Shown here piece by piece: positions 1-12,100 of a stretch of DNA of 64,000 nucleotides. Both the position numbers and the translations under genes were made by a program. Below the pieces are notes generated by a model, which saw only the letters and a program-made list of their open reading frames with translations, made no database searches and had not been told where the DNA came from. The stretch is from Globisporangium splendens (lineage: Eukaryota; Oomycota; Peronosporomycetes; Pythiales; Pythiaceae). Where the stretch lies: positions 310,001 through 374,000 of the forward strand of contig VFIW01000009.1 of the NCBI GenBank assembly GCA_006386115.1, written 5' to 3'. Every line of letters begins with the position of its first letter. Position 1 is the stretch's first letter.

Positions 1-270
1 ACAAGCACCATTTTTATAGCGAGAATCGCTTTTCTTTTTCAAACTTGAAGCTCGAAGCACCAATGGTTTGGGCCATTCATGCGTGCACACTCACAGAGAA
101 CGAGAACTGAACCGTTCGCGCCAGCCGCGTGGTGTCATCGACTCGGTTTCCATGCGGAGAAAATCGATTTTTGAAGGAGGGACTAAAAAGGATTTGCGAT
201 TTTGGAGGTTTGACTTGTTTCTCTGTCCAAAGTTTGACAAATCGCAAAAAAGACGTGAAGCTTTATCGTG

Positions 271-345
271 AATCGCAAGAGGTCATTTCGTGTGCAGATA
301 AGCTTTGTGCTGATTCGCAAGAGGCCATCGCGTGCGGATAAAGGA
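271..345. repeat. Imperfect 42-bp direct repeat, two units
   Basis: A unit starting TCGCAAGAGG at about 273 recurs at about 315. Each unit goes on to a CGTGTGCAGATAA / CGTGCGGATAA block. The period is 42 bp and the copies differ at several bases. No gene is associated with it. Confidence 0.6.
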
Positions 346-1221
346 TAACTCTTGCGTTTCAAGAGAATAGACAGCAAAATGACGCTTCTTGTCAGTTTTC
401 GTGGTCTATGATGTCATCTCCCTTCGACAGGAAGCGAAGCAAAGACAAGCGTCACAATCCAAGCAAGAGAACTGCACTGTAGTGCAGAAAGCATCTGATG
501 GACACCTGCATGCGGTGTGTGCTGTGATCGCGAGTCTAATTCGACCAGCCTGCTGCTGTGCGACCTGTAAACATGGTGATACGATCTCGATTACGCACCA
601 AAGCTGCTGTGCTGGCAAGAACATGGAAAACCAGGACACGTGCTCTCTCTCTCATCAAAGTGGCTGTCAAGAAAATCTCCAGCAAATGCGACAAACACGC
701 CATTCACTTCATGTTGTTGTAGGAGAACCTATAAAACCCGTCGCAAATCTCTCAGCAGTGCGAAAAACAAGAGCAGCAACGCGCAGTGTCCGAGCTCCCG
801 AAACCAATCACTTCATGTATCTTTCTAGGTAAAGCTACAGCAATCCTGCTCTGCTCTGTGTATCCTCGATTTGCCTGTCACAGAAACGCGAGCCGTGTCG
901 TACCGTAGAAAAATGTCCAGTTGCGTTGTCAAACAAACCGTCGAGCCAATCGGATTCACTTGATGTAAAACGAAGTGACCGTCGGTAATTTACCGCTTGA
1001 TTAGCTCTGCAGAATGTCCAGTCACGCACCAGACTGCGTGGGTACAGCGGTGCATTTTTACTTGTTTTCTAGCTTGTCCTAGAAACGACCGACACATGTG
1101 ACACTCACATCGTCTATGCACGCATTGCAGATCCGCAGGTTCAACCCATGCGGATGGCGCACAAACATCACTCTCGCAGCACAACCTCCCGCTTAGGTAT
1201 CATTACAGTATTGCTCCGGTT

Positions 1222-1277
1222 GACACGTTGTTGTCGACAAACCAAGCTTGACAAGTTGCTGTCGACAAACCCTGCTT
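1222..1277. repeat. 28-bp tandem duplication
   Basis: Two adjacent 28-bp units (1222-1249 and 1250-1277) match at 24 of 28 positions. Each contains the core TGTCGACAAACC. It lies in gene-free sequence and has no evident function. Confidence 0.7.
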
Positions 1278-2893
1278 GGAGCTTTCTGGAAACACCTTGT
1301 CAGACACCACCTCAATATTACGCTTTCGCTGTCAATGTGCTCTCTTGCAAAGAGAACATTCTGGTTTTTCTATGCGGAGCCTTCTTGAAAGAGAAGGCGG
1401 TTCTTCTCTTATTAAACATGCGTGGAGGGTACGTGGCATTGTTGTGGTGAAACGTTTTTCCTCTTCAAAGTTCAAGATAGGAAGGCACGCCTCATTGCTG
1501 TGCTGTCCGTCCCACTTGCCACAAAACAGAAAGGAATGAAGTCTTCACGTTGGAAAAGGAGCGCATTCCGACGTGTGGTTTGGATGCTTTGTTCTTCGTT
1601 CGTCTGAGTTTGACGGAGGAACCAATCCCACGCTTCTTGTGCTTGGAGACGTGACGAGTCCGACGCAGCAGCAGCGGACCTGCTCGCAAATGGGGCTGCT
1701 TCGAGACGCAAATGCTCGGATCAGAAGACCACGCAGGAAGGGCGAGAGGGCCACGGCTGTCACCAAACAGCCGCTTGAACCTCAGCAACTGACTGATTGG
1801 CTGGCTGACTGACTAATCCATGCACCAGCGGTCCATTCTCTGGTCTGCGACTGGACAGGGACCTGCGGTAGTAGGCATTCGATTTAGGAAGGATCGATAT
1901 GCGAGGTAATTACTGTACGGGAACAGAGCAAGTTGTTGTCATGATGACAAATATAGGTTTCTTTTTGAAAAGGGTTGCGTAGGAAACAATACTGGCATCA
2001 GTTGTCGCACCATCCCTGCAGACTGGCTGCTGGCTCACGGCTCTTTGACTCTCTTGCTGTCAAAGCAGCCAAGAGATTATTGTGTCGAGAGAACCCTCTC
2101 ACGCAGCACAGGCGCGTGTGCTGCGCTTTTCTGTCTCGCTACAGACGCCAGCAGGTTTCTAGGTTACGAAGAAACTAAAAAATTGGTTCACTGCGTTTGG
2201 TCTGAACAAATCGGATCCTCCATCTGGACTCTTCCTTTGCATTCACGACGTTTCAGGATCACTGCAAGTGCTCCATGCAGATGCAGTTTGCAGATGGGGA
2301 ATTACAACATGCAAACAAACACAGACTTGAAGTGTGCTGCGTGTGTGCTCTGGCACTCACTTGCAACATGCTGATACTGTAAATTGTCAACGCACAGTTG
2401 CAAGCTCAACACTTGGAGTGCACGCACATGTGGAGGAGCATTTCTTTCTTTCTGGCGTCAGGTGTTTGTGCGTGTGTACCTTGCAATAAGACCACAACGA
2501 CAGCATGCAAGCGTACTGTACGAACAACCGCACACTGCCACAAGAATGTGAACTTTACTGGGAACAGAGTTGTTCTCTCCTTATCATCGATTTCAATCAC
2601 GAAAAGTGACACACCGTGTTGTGTGTTTTCTTGCAGTCCTCAAACAGCCTCACCATGTAGACGACCACAGCGTCAGCTTCGAGATAATCAAATACATGTA
2701 ATTTACTTCTTGTACCTGCTTTTCAGTTCGCAAAACCGGTATCTAGGTAAACTTCTTCGAAGTAATTTACAATATAAATATAACGACGTAGCTTTCTTTT
2801 TATTTCTTTTGGGTTACACAAAATCCTGAAGAGTCGCACATCAACCCAAAAAGATGCGACTTGTGTGTGCTCGAGTTCCACATTCGCCACATA

Positions 2894-5755
2894 ATGCGGA
2901 ATCGGAAGCGCATCGGTCGCCACGACGCCGCCGTTAAGGCGCGCGCGCACAGAGATGACACCAATGGCATCCACTCTAGTGTTCCACTAGCACCAAACCG
3001 CCTCGTGATGACGTCGTTCGCAGTGGGTTCGGCGCTTGCGGCGCTGGTGCTGGGCGTGTACGTCAAGACGCTGTACCCTTCCGTCACGGGCGGCGACAGC
3101 GGCGAACTGGTCGCCGAGTCCTGTCATCTTGGCGTCTCGCACCCACCGGGGTATCCGCTCTTCAACATGGCCGTGCACGCGTTTATTAATGCGCTCAGCC
3201 TCCCGTGGTGGACGAAGACGACGGTCGCATGGCGCGCCAACCTCTTCTCAGCGAGTGTGTGTTCTCTGTTTCTTTATGTGTGTGTGTGTGTGTGGTGCTG
3301 GCATTGCTGTTAATGTACCTTGCGAATGTTGTCGTGTGTGTGACTTTCCAGTATGCGATACGCTGGCTGCTGTGATGCTCTACGTGTGCATTCTGCACTA
3401 TGCACGGTCGTCAGGCGCTGTGGCGCGCCACACAACTGCATTTTCCGCTGCGGTGTGCCATACTCACTCCTTCGCAGCCTTGTTCACATGTTTGCAGCGA
3501 GGTCTTAATGCTCATAAATGCGTATACTATATGACTAGGCGCTGTTTGCGCTGTCGTCGCTGATCTGGACGTATGCGGTCGGCGCCGAGGTGTTTGCGCT
3601 CAACAATATGTTCGCCGCGCTGCTCGTGTACCTGCTGCTGCGATACGATACGACGCGCAGCCTCCAAGATGCCACCATGGGAGCGCTTGTGAGCGGTCTC
3701 GCACTCTGCAACCAACACACGATCGTGCTCTTTGAGCTCCCGATCGTCGGCTGGGTGCTCTGGACGCGAAGAGCTACGCTCTGGGGTCGTGAGCTCGTAC
3801 AGCTTAGCACAGCGTTCCTTGTGAGCCTGCTTCCGTACGTCATCGTTTATATAGTCATTCCTGATGGGGATGTGACAATACTCAGTGAACTAATGCGCGT
3901 TTTATGCTGACAGGTACGCGTATATGCCGATCGCGATGAGTTTGAACCCGCAGCCTGGCTCGTGGGGGACGACCCTGAGCGGCTTTTTCCACCACGTCCG
4001 ACGCGGTGATTACGGCACGTTCCGCTTGTTTTCCACAAATGCCACCCACGAAGACCTCTGGACGCACTTGCACCTGTACGCAGTGGACTTGTCGAGTCGA
4101 GAGATCCCATTGCATCTCGCGGTTCCGATTAGCGCGCTTGGACTGCTCGTCTCACTCCGATCTCCGAGGAAGCAGACAGCTTCTAAAGACGACCGTGGCA
4201 ATGCTGCGACGGGAAGACTGCTGCTGGTCACGTATACGTTCTACATGATCGTGTTCCACTCACTGGCGAACCTGCCGCTGAGCGAAGGACTCACGTATGG
4301 CGTCCACATGCGCTTCTGGCAGCAGCCCAACCTGATCGTGTTTCTCTGGTTTGGCATTGGACTCCACGAGATTCTGGATATTGCGACGAAAGTGCTGGTT
4401 ACACGCTGCGGTAGTGGCGAAAGTGGTGGTGGACGGATAGCTCAGATATTCGTGATAGTGCTGCTCCATGCGCTGTGTCTCAGCCTGGTGGGTCTCCAGG
4501 TCGCGATGTGGTACGAATTGTGCGACCAGAGTCAGGCATTTTACATTCGAGACTATGCACGCGCACTGCTCGACCCGCTGCCGAAAGATGCGGTGCTGAT
4601 CGTGAATTTCGACTTGCAATGGACGTCGCTGCGGTACTTGCAACGCTGTGAACACCGACGCACGGACGTGACGATCCTGAACCTGTCGATGATGATGTTT
4701 GCGTGGTTTGCCACAAAGCACGCGCACTACCCGAGCCTTTCGTTTCCTGGAATGAGGCTTGTGCCGTTTGGAGCCAAGGTGCGTTGCTGTTGTTGTTCGA
4801 GCGCTTGTCAGTGGATGAGTCTACTGACAAGTTTTGGTTTTCCTTTTTGTAGACCGACGGGTCCACGTTTGCGAGCTTCCTCGACGCGAATTATCAGCCG
4901 CTGTCCAACACCAGTACTCCACATCGTCGTGGGATCTTTTTCGGTGGCAAACTCAATTACCAGGACCAGGATTTCCATTCAAAGTACACGTTCACGCCGT
5001 ACGGACTGGTCGATGAGATCCATCGAAAAGAGGACACGACGTCGCTCAAGTCAGCGCTGAAGCTGTGGTACAAATTCCAAAAGCGTGTGATGGGAAAAGT
5101 GCGTGTCCGACTCCCAGTGCTGCCTCCAGGTGATCAGTATAACGATGAAATGTGGGAATGGACCATTGTACGTGGCATATTTTGGAATTGGTGGTGTCAA
5201 CTTATCGTAATCCTGGCACTCATTTGTTGTTTGTGCATGGTATCATCACAGGCTCGGGATTATGGAATGAAAATGCTGAGTTGGTCCACGTACCTGCTCG
5301 AGAAAACGATCCAAGAAGACCCATTGAACGTCGCGTTGCTGAGTGAAGCCACGCACGCCATGGAGCCGTCATACCAGTTTGAACCGCTTCAGTTCTGGAA
5401 TCCGGCTGCGAATCTCAAGAATCTGGGGTTCGCGTATGCTCAAATCGTTAAATCAAATGAAGATTTTGATGGCAACGATCCGTTCCTCAACGACGCTGTT
5501 GGCTCCAGCGTTGAGGACAAGAGCAGGTTTAAAGATCGCGCATCGGCGCGGATGCTCGAAGTCTGGCACGCGTGGCTTCAGATCCCTGAAGCACGTCATG
5601 ATCCAGGATTTGACGCCATCAAAGGCGTCGTGCGGCAGTTTGTCCCCGAAAGCGTTGGTGAACAACCAGCAAATAAGGATCAAACGGCGCAAAAGCGGGC
5701 AAAGAGGAGGAAGAAGAAAGCTGCAAAGCCTAAAAAGAAAACGACAACGCAGTAG
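2894..5755 (+). CDS. TMEM260-like protein O-mannosyltransferase (DUF2723)
   Basis: Five exons: 2894-3256, 3539-3834, 3914-4778, 4853-5167, 5252-5755, giving 780 aa. The N-terminal part matches the DUF2723/TMEM260 family: a lumenal acidic motif after TM1 (TGGDSGELV), then SHPPGYPLF, and a later PGSWG motif. Many hydrophobic segments follow, then a soluble C-terminal half. Family members are polytopic ER glycosyltransferases; human TMEM260 O-mannosylates IPT domains of plexins and related receptors. The acidic pair is the likely sugar-transfer site, by analogy with GT-C enzymes. The C-terminus is unusually Lys-rich (last 30 residues). The start is the first in-frame ATG; a TTG upstream only extends the frame. 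Intron 1 carries a (GT)n run just after its donor. The stop lies 81 bp from the stop of the convergent eIF2B alpha gene. The target protein in oomycetes is unknown. Confidence 0.85.
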
Positions 5756-5836
5756 CAACAAACAGAACGAGAGACAGCCACAATGCCCACTTACTCCATC
5801 AAAGCCTCACTTATACCCCTCGTTTCTCTTTGCTTT

Positions 5837-7127
5837 TTACTGGTATAACTTGATCAATTCGTCCGAGACAGCCGACGGCGTGAGCACCCCCAGGTCCGTG
5901 AACATGAGCGAGATGTACCCAGGCGGCGTGTAGTCAAAGAACGGGTTCTTGAGCGAGATATTGGCGAGCGCAGCTTCGTTTTTCGCGAGCGAACCACTCA
6001 CAGGCAGCTCCATCTGCGTCTGGGGCACATCGCGCTGTGTCAGTGGGTACAAACGCGCAAACTTGTAACTCTCGGCCGCGACGTAGAACGGCTTCTTCAG
6101 CGCCTGCGCGATCACGGCTGCCGAGTACGTGCCGACAGAATTGACGATGCCGCCGTTCTCGACAACACCCTCAGCACCGACGATCACCATGTCGCTCTGC
6201 TCCATGTAGAAACCCACAGCCGAGTCCAAGATCATGGTCGTTGGGATGCCTGTCTCCGCGAGCTTCTCGGCCGTTTGCAGGCTGTGCAAAGTACAAAAAA
6301 GGCAACCGCATTGAGCTGAGCACATTGATGGTATCAATAATCACGACATAGGCGACTTTGTGAACGTACCCGGAGCCATTGCCGCGACCTTCGGTGATGA
6401 AAACGGAAAAGTGTTTGGTCTTGGCGGCCTCACAGAGCAACGCGATCACGACACGCGACGCGCCATGGGTCAACACGCGCTGTAAATAGGATCACAACAC
6501 ACACACATTTAGTCACACGCATTGCGAAGAAAGCAAGCATGCGCAAAGCAAAGACGCACCATGCCATCGCGGATAAAGCTGTGGCCGACTTCGGCGATCC
6601 GCTTGCGGCTCGACAGCGATGTCTCAGCGAAAAAGTTGCCACGATCGATCAACTGCGACTTGCACAACTCAAAGTCCTATACGCGCAGCACATATCCGTC
6701 GTCAGCGCGCCACATACACATGCAACTGCCATTGTCATATCGAGGTTTCCACCCATCCGTAGCTGCTCGCGAATGCCCCCTCCCTTCACTACACACACAC
6801 ACACACACACACAGGTATGCGCATATATACACGTACGTCAAACTCGAGGAAGCAGCGCGTGACGTAGCGGAGAAAGAGTTGGCAGCCCGCTGTGGTCGCG
6901 ATCGAGTTCTGGTACCGCGACGAGCTCGAGTCGTCAGTCTGGTAGGTCTTGAGCTGGTGCGCGGCTTCCTGCAGCTCCGACTCCATCTGCATCATCGTGG
7001 ACGCCTCGCTGCGCACGATCACGCCCGTGAGCGCCTTGATCACGGCCACGGCCACCGCCACGTCCGCATCGCTCAGGTACTGCAGGAAATCCTGCACCAC
7101 GACCGGGAGCTTGGTCGTTGCCGTCAT
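5837..7127 (-). CDS. eIF2Balpha: Translation initiation factor eIF2B subunit alpha
   Basis: Exons on the minus strand: 7127-6837, 6676-6560, 6479-6370, 6281-5837, giving 320 aa (family about 305). All phases agree. The C-terminal half has the family signatures LTHGASRVV, TEGRGNGSG, ILDSAVGFYMEQ, VGAEGVVENGG and PFYVAAESYKFARLYP. The N-terminal helical part has FLRYVTRCFLE. eIF2B is the GDP/GTP exchange factor for eIF2; the alpha subunit is part of the regulatory subcomplex that senses phosphorylated eIF2alpha in the cytosol. Length and motifs look intact. Intron 1 contains a (CA)n microsatellite. The gene converges with the TMEM260-like gene. Confidence 0.92.
6790..6813. repeat. (CA)n microsatellite in eIF2B alpha intron 1
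   Basis: An uninterrupted run of about eleven AC dinucleotides lies wholly inside intron 1 of the minus-strand eIF2B alpha gene, about 25 bp from the donor site. It reads as (GT)n in the transcript. Confidence 0.85.
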
Positions 7128-7405
7128 GCTTGCTCTGCTTTTTTAGTTGCTGCGTCTTTCGGGTCGCAAAATGCTGTTGGATGGGGGGGTGAATGCTTGT
7201 GGTGTGACTTTATTAGAGCGCTCTGCAGCCATTGTGCGATTCCATATCGACCAAAATGGATCCAAATAGTGCGTGGTGTCAAGTTGGTATCAGGAAAGAT
7301 TTAGCCAACTTCATACTCTTTGTGACACGAAATGCAAGGTGGCATAAAAACAAATTGATACTTTTATAAAAGCACGCAAGCAATTCTGAGCAATTTTCTT
7401 TCGTG

Positions 7406-8621
7406 TCAATTGGTATCGGCATCGTACACGACTCCAAGATCGGTACGGATCTTGTCCATGATCCCCATGAGTGCCAGCGACTCCGACACCGGATACTCGG
7501 TGCACTCGAACGCACCGCTCAAGATCGCATTCGTCACAGCCTGCGCCTCGTACACGAAGCTAGTAGTTCCATCTCCAAAGCAGTTCGGCGTCGCGTTCGC
7601 CGCAGGTTCTGGAGCCGGGAACTTGAACGACTGCTCCGTGTTGTTGGCGCCATTCTCACCATACTTCACGACCGTGATCTCCGTAGGCACATGCGCCGGC
7701 GAGTGGATGTGGACACGGCCCTTGCTGCCGATTATCGTCACCGTCTCCCCCATCTGCGCCAGACAAGTGTACTCAATGGTACCGAAGCGGAACCCGCTGA
7801 ACTCGAGTGTCACAGAGCTGTAGATGTCGACGCCTCCGTCCGAGAGCTTGCCGACAGCCGAGATCTTCTGAGGCTCGCCACCAAAGATCATCGTCACGAA
7901 CGCGAGCGGGTAGATGCCGATATCAAGCAGACCGCCACCACCGAGTGCACGGTCCCACATCCGCTGATAGTTTGGAGGGAAGGGATAGCCAATGTCGGCG
8001 TTCACGTGGTGCACATCGCCAATCTCATTGGACGCGAGCACCTTGCGAACGTGTTGCACAGCAGGGAAGAAACGCGTCCACATGCCTAGATAGAATAATA
8101 CCCATCGTTGCGTTAGCGAAAGCGCTCAAGTGGACAACCACTGTCAACTGAGGAGCACAGTACCTTCCATGAGGAACAGCTTCTTCTCCTTGGCCAAAGC
8201 CACGGCGTGCGCAGCTTGCTTCGTGTTCATAGCCATCGGTTTCTCCACCAGCACGTGCTTGCCGTGGTTCAGCGACAGCACCGTGTGCTCGTAGTGCGAG
8301 ATGTGCAGCGTGCCAATGTACACGACGTCCACGCTGGCGTCCGCGACCAGCTCTTCGTAGCTTCCATACGCATGCGCAAAGCCTACGCACATGTGCCATC
8401 CCGTCAATTACCACCGCATTGACATCATATAGACGCATACAAATAAGTAAGCACGCACCGTGGGTGGCAGCGAACTCCTCGGCGCTTGGTAGCGAGCGAG
8501 CGGCGCAGGCGTGCAACACGGCGTTGTCCACGGACTTGAGTGCGTTCACGAAGTCGTTCGAGATGTTGCCGCAGCCGATGAAGCCCCAGCGGAGCGCGCA
8601 ATGCGGGCCAGCAGTCGACAT
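7406..8621 (-). CDS. Dihydrodiol dehydrogenase-like oxidoreductase, copy 1
   Basis: Exons 8621-8459, 8382-8164 and 8085-7406 give 353 aa. This is a Gfo/Idh/MocA-family NAD(P)-dependent oxidoreductase. The N-terminal Rossmann motif is GFIGCGNIS, the family EKP motif is in HVLVEKPMAMN, and the C-terminal substrate domain has GGGGLLDIGIYPL. The closest family from memory is trans-1,2-dihydrobenzene-1,2-diol dehydrogenase / D-xylose dehydrogenase (NADP); the substrate cannot be told from sequence. A second copy in opposite orientation lies at 24791-26003. Both introns are almost identical between copies: intron 2 has no difference and intron 1 a single one. Two exon-3 patches (near YPFPPNYQRM and NCFGDGTTSF) differ strongly. 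Flanks outside the coding region are unrelated. Confidence 0.88.
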
Positions 8622-9102
8622 GGTTCAGTGGGAGCGAGTGCGTTAATGGCAGCAACGAGGACGTGATGGATGCAGCTGATTCCTGCTAATCATGATGAGT
8701 GAGCAGCGCAAGTGATTAGCTTCTGTTCGTCCTCGCCAACCTTGAAGTTTGCTGCTTCGAGGTATCAATCGCTTCGCTCAAGTCCGAAAGTGTCAGCTTT
8801 GCTGGTCGAGAATGCGCACCTAATGCGGCAAAGTACGCACGCATCTGAGACGCCTCAAGTATTGGCGTCCAGAACGAGCATTCACAATCTGTGTGAGCAA
8901 ACGAGTGCCAGCATTAACTGCATCGACCAGGGTCGCGTCGTGATCTCCACTGAAAGATTCACCACCATTCCTCACCACTTCAACATCAGCATCTTCAAAA
9001 GTTGTCAGCCACCGGTGCTGCTGGGGGAGAAAAGCCCTCATGCATCTACATATCTATCTCTTTTCTATTAGTATCTTGTCGGTCGCCATGAGCTCACTTC
9101 AA
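8622..9102. other. Intergenic
   Basis: About 480 bp between the start of the oxidoreductase copy 1 and the end of the TARBP1-like gene. It must hold the promoter of copy 1, but I see no defined element. Apart from a few bases next to the ATG it does not match the upstream sequence of copy 2. Confidence 0.5.
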
Positions 9103-12100
9103 TCATTGTGACAACCCGCCGGTAATGCGCTGCTGCGTGTACGCCCAGAGCAGGATCGCGCCGCTCACGTGCACGTTGAGCGAGCGGATGAGTCCGAACT
9201 GCGGGATCTCGACGCACACGTCGACGAGCTGCAGGATGTCGACAGGGATGCCCTCTTTCTCCTTGCCGAGCACGATCACGATCCTCTCTGGGAACGCGTA
9301 CGATGACAGACACACGCTCGACGCTGTCTGCTCCACGGCGACGATCGTGTACCCCTGACGCTTCCACGCGAGCAGCGACGCCGCCAATTCGCCGTTCTCG
9401 GGTCGAACTTGCTCCATAGGCATCCACTTGTTGGCCGTCACACTGATCGTCGCAAACATCTCGTCGTCCTCGCATGCGCGCACGTTCGGCACGATGAGCT
9501 TGCTCGCGTTGAAGATCTCGCACGTGCGCGCCAAGCCCGCGAGGTTCGGGATCTTGTCCACGAGACTCGCGCACAGGATCACTTGCTGCCGCGTCTTGTT
9601 GCGAATATTGGTCGCAGCCGCATCCACAGCGCCAGCACCAGTCATCGCTGCGGGGAGCACGCTGTCATCAAGCAGGATGCTCGTAGTGCTCGTGTCGATC
9701 TTGCGCTGCACGTTCATGAGACGCGTGGCGGCAGGCAACGACGCTTGTCCACTGCTATGGTTGCTGCCTTGGGTAGCAGACGTGTCTTCTTCAAAGTTTT
9801 CGCGCTGGAACTGCGCGTACAACTCGTTCATCGCGCGCTTAAACTGTGTCGTGAACAGCAGCACGTCGTCCTTCGGGAACAACTCGAGGAACTCGTTGAG
9901 CTGCGACGACGAGAGGATACCGAGCAGCGAGCACTCGAACTCGGGACGGAACTTGGCCAATTGGTTGGCTTGGCGGCGGTACAACCGCTTCATCTCCTTG
10001 TTGCGACTCAGAAACGACGCCGTCTCTGTGAGGAACTGCAAGTCCCCGCTCATCCCCGTCGCGATTGCAGTCGTCGATGCACCGTTCGCATGCTGCTGCT
10101 GCTGCTGATGATGATGCAGGTATTGTGGCAGTAGCGTCGCGAGCATGAACTGCACGAGCGTGCGCGTGTGGCCATGGGACGAGTTGAGCCACGGCAGCAT
10201 CGCGTGGAGTAGCGCGTCACAGAGCCTCGGGTCGCTCTCGAGGTGTACGCGATGGGAGACCGCGTACCCGGCGACGACGAGCAGCGACGCGCCGACTTGC
10301 GGGATCAGGTTGAAATTCTGGAGCAACGGCACGACATGATTTTGGATTGTAACCTGCGGGAAGCGCATGATCATGCGCATCGCAAATATCTCCATGTAGA
10401 ACCGCATCGCGGGCAAGTGTGGGAACACGAACGCCTGCCAGAGTCCATCGTTCACGGCTTTGATGCTGCCGCTGTGCACGTGCTTGCTGAGCACGCAGAG
10501 CGCCTGCCAGCACCGGATCTTCTTGCCAAAGCCGTCGCTGTTGATCATGTGCTGCTTCTTCCACTCCTCCTGCGCATTGAGCGCCAGGAGCTTTGAGATA
10601 AGCTGCTGTACGAGCGTGTGCTCGTCGTTGGACCCACTTGCCGTAGTGTCGACGGAGATCTCGTCCAGGAACGAGAGTACGACAAGCCGCACAAACTTGT
10701 TCTTGGTGCGCAGTCCACCTGCTCCAGCACTGGGGGTTTCGTGGTCGTCACCAGAGTCCTCTTCTTCTTCGGTGCTCGTCGCCATCGTCAACTGCTCCTT
10801 CTCGTCGATCAGCGGCTCCTTGTACAGCAACAGCAGCACGATCTCGTCGACAAACCAGAGCGCGACTTGCGGTATCGCGCGCCAGATCTGCACGAGGCGG
10901 CGCGACAAGTGGAACACGACGTTGGGGCGATGCGCTTCGCCGAAAGTCAGAAAGCGATGGAACCAGCGCTTGAGCAGCGCATTGCTGCCGCCAGCGCTGA
11001 GCTGCGGTGCGCGCAGGAACGCTGGCTGGAAGAGACACTGCACGACGGCACGCGTCAGCACGTCGGGCTTGGATCTGCACTCTGTGTACGCACCCCACAC
11101 CTCCTGGAAGAGCTCCTCCACACGTCTCGTAGGCTCTTCACTTGTAGAGGCTGAGCCCGCCGTCGATACAAATGTCGAGGCGAGCTGTGCCAGCACTAGC
11201 GACAGCACTTGCACCATCTCGTAGAGCGCGTGTGCATCATCACCGATCGTGGCCATGGCCTCGAGACACTCTGTAAACACTTGTTCTAGCAATGCCGTTG
11301 GTACAAATGACGTCGCGCGCAACACACGGTGCAGGACGCGCCACCGGTTTGTGAAAAAGTCCATGACGCAGCGTGTAAAGTGCGAACTGCCCTTCCCGAT
11401 CCGTGGACGCCGCAATTGCGCCGTCAGCAGACACGGCAACATGGTCTCTCCATGGAGCGCGTCGAGGGCATCGAGTGCCGCCGCGTTTCCACACACGACC
11501 GCAATGAATCGCAGCGCGAGGGTCTGGTCACTGGCTGATACGTCTTCGCGTGGGGTGATCGTCTGCGTTAGCGATGTGCAAAACGCATTAAGCGCGTCCA
11601 TGAACTTGAGGTCGCCGTGCTGCTCCATGTGATACGTCGCCATTTGGGTCACGACTCGCGCCGCCGCCGATACCAGCACGTGCTTATCGTCTTCACCATC
11701 CAAATGGTCCACGTCGTCGGCATCGTCATTGGCATCGTCATTGGCATCATCCTTTGTGGTTTGTAGACTCGAGAGCCACTCGGCGGAGGCTCGCATTCCG
11801 GCAGCGAATAGCGCCTTACTGCTGAAGATGGACTCGCTAGCGTATACGCTCAGCGGCGTGAATGAGACTTGCACATGCACTTGAATGCGCTTGGGCTTCG
11901 CCAGCGTGAGCAATTGCTGCACGTCGTCTTCGAATGTGGCCACGAGATGCAGGAGCTTGTCGCTGTCGATGTCATTACCTTGGATGAAAGTAGCGACTTG
12001 ACCAAGTGGCATGCGCAAATCCATGTGCACAGGCGACCGAGTCCCCACACTCGTGACCTCTGCCGTAAACAAAAGCAAGCGACTGAGTTGTTCGGCGCTC

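Larger units (their letters stand above)
1..2893. other. Intergenic, no gene seen
   Basis: No open frame here shows a recognisable domain or the GC-ending codon bias of the neighbouring genes. The longest frame (389-832) is Cys- and Ser-rich but looks like chance. The region holds two short direct repeats, listed separately, and is AT-richer just upstream of the gene that starts at 2894. Confidence 0.6.

Noticed and set aside
389..832. Cys-rich frame of 147 codons at the left end
   Set aside because: No signal peptide, no domain, codon use unlike the real genes, and overlapping frames on the other strand.
9409..10134. Long antisense frames over the TARBP1-like, RecQ, DHDH and ZIP genes
   Set aside because: They mirror GC-rich codons of real genes, are Arg/Leu/His-rich and have no domain.
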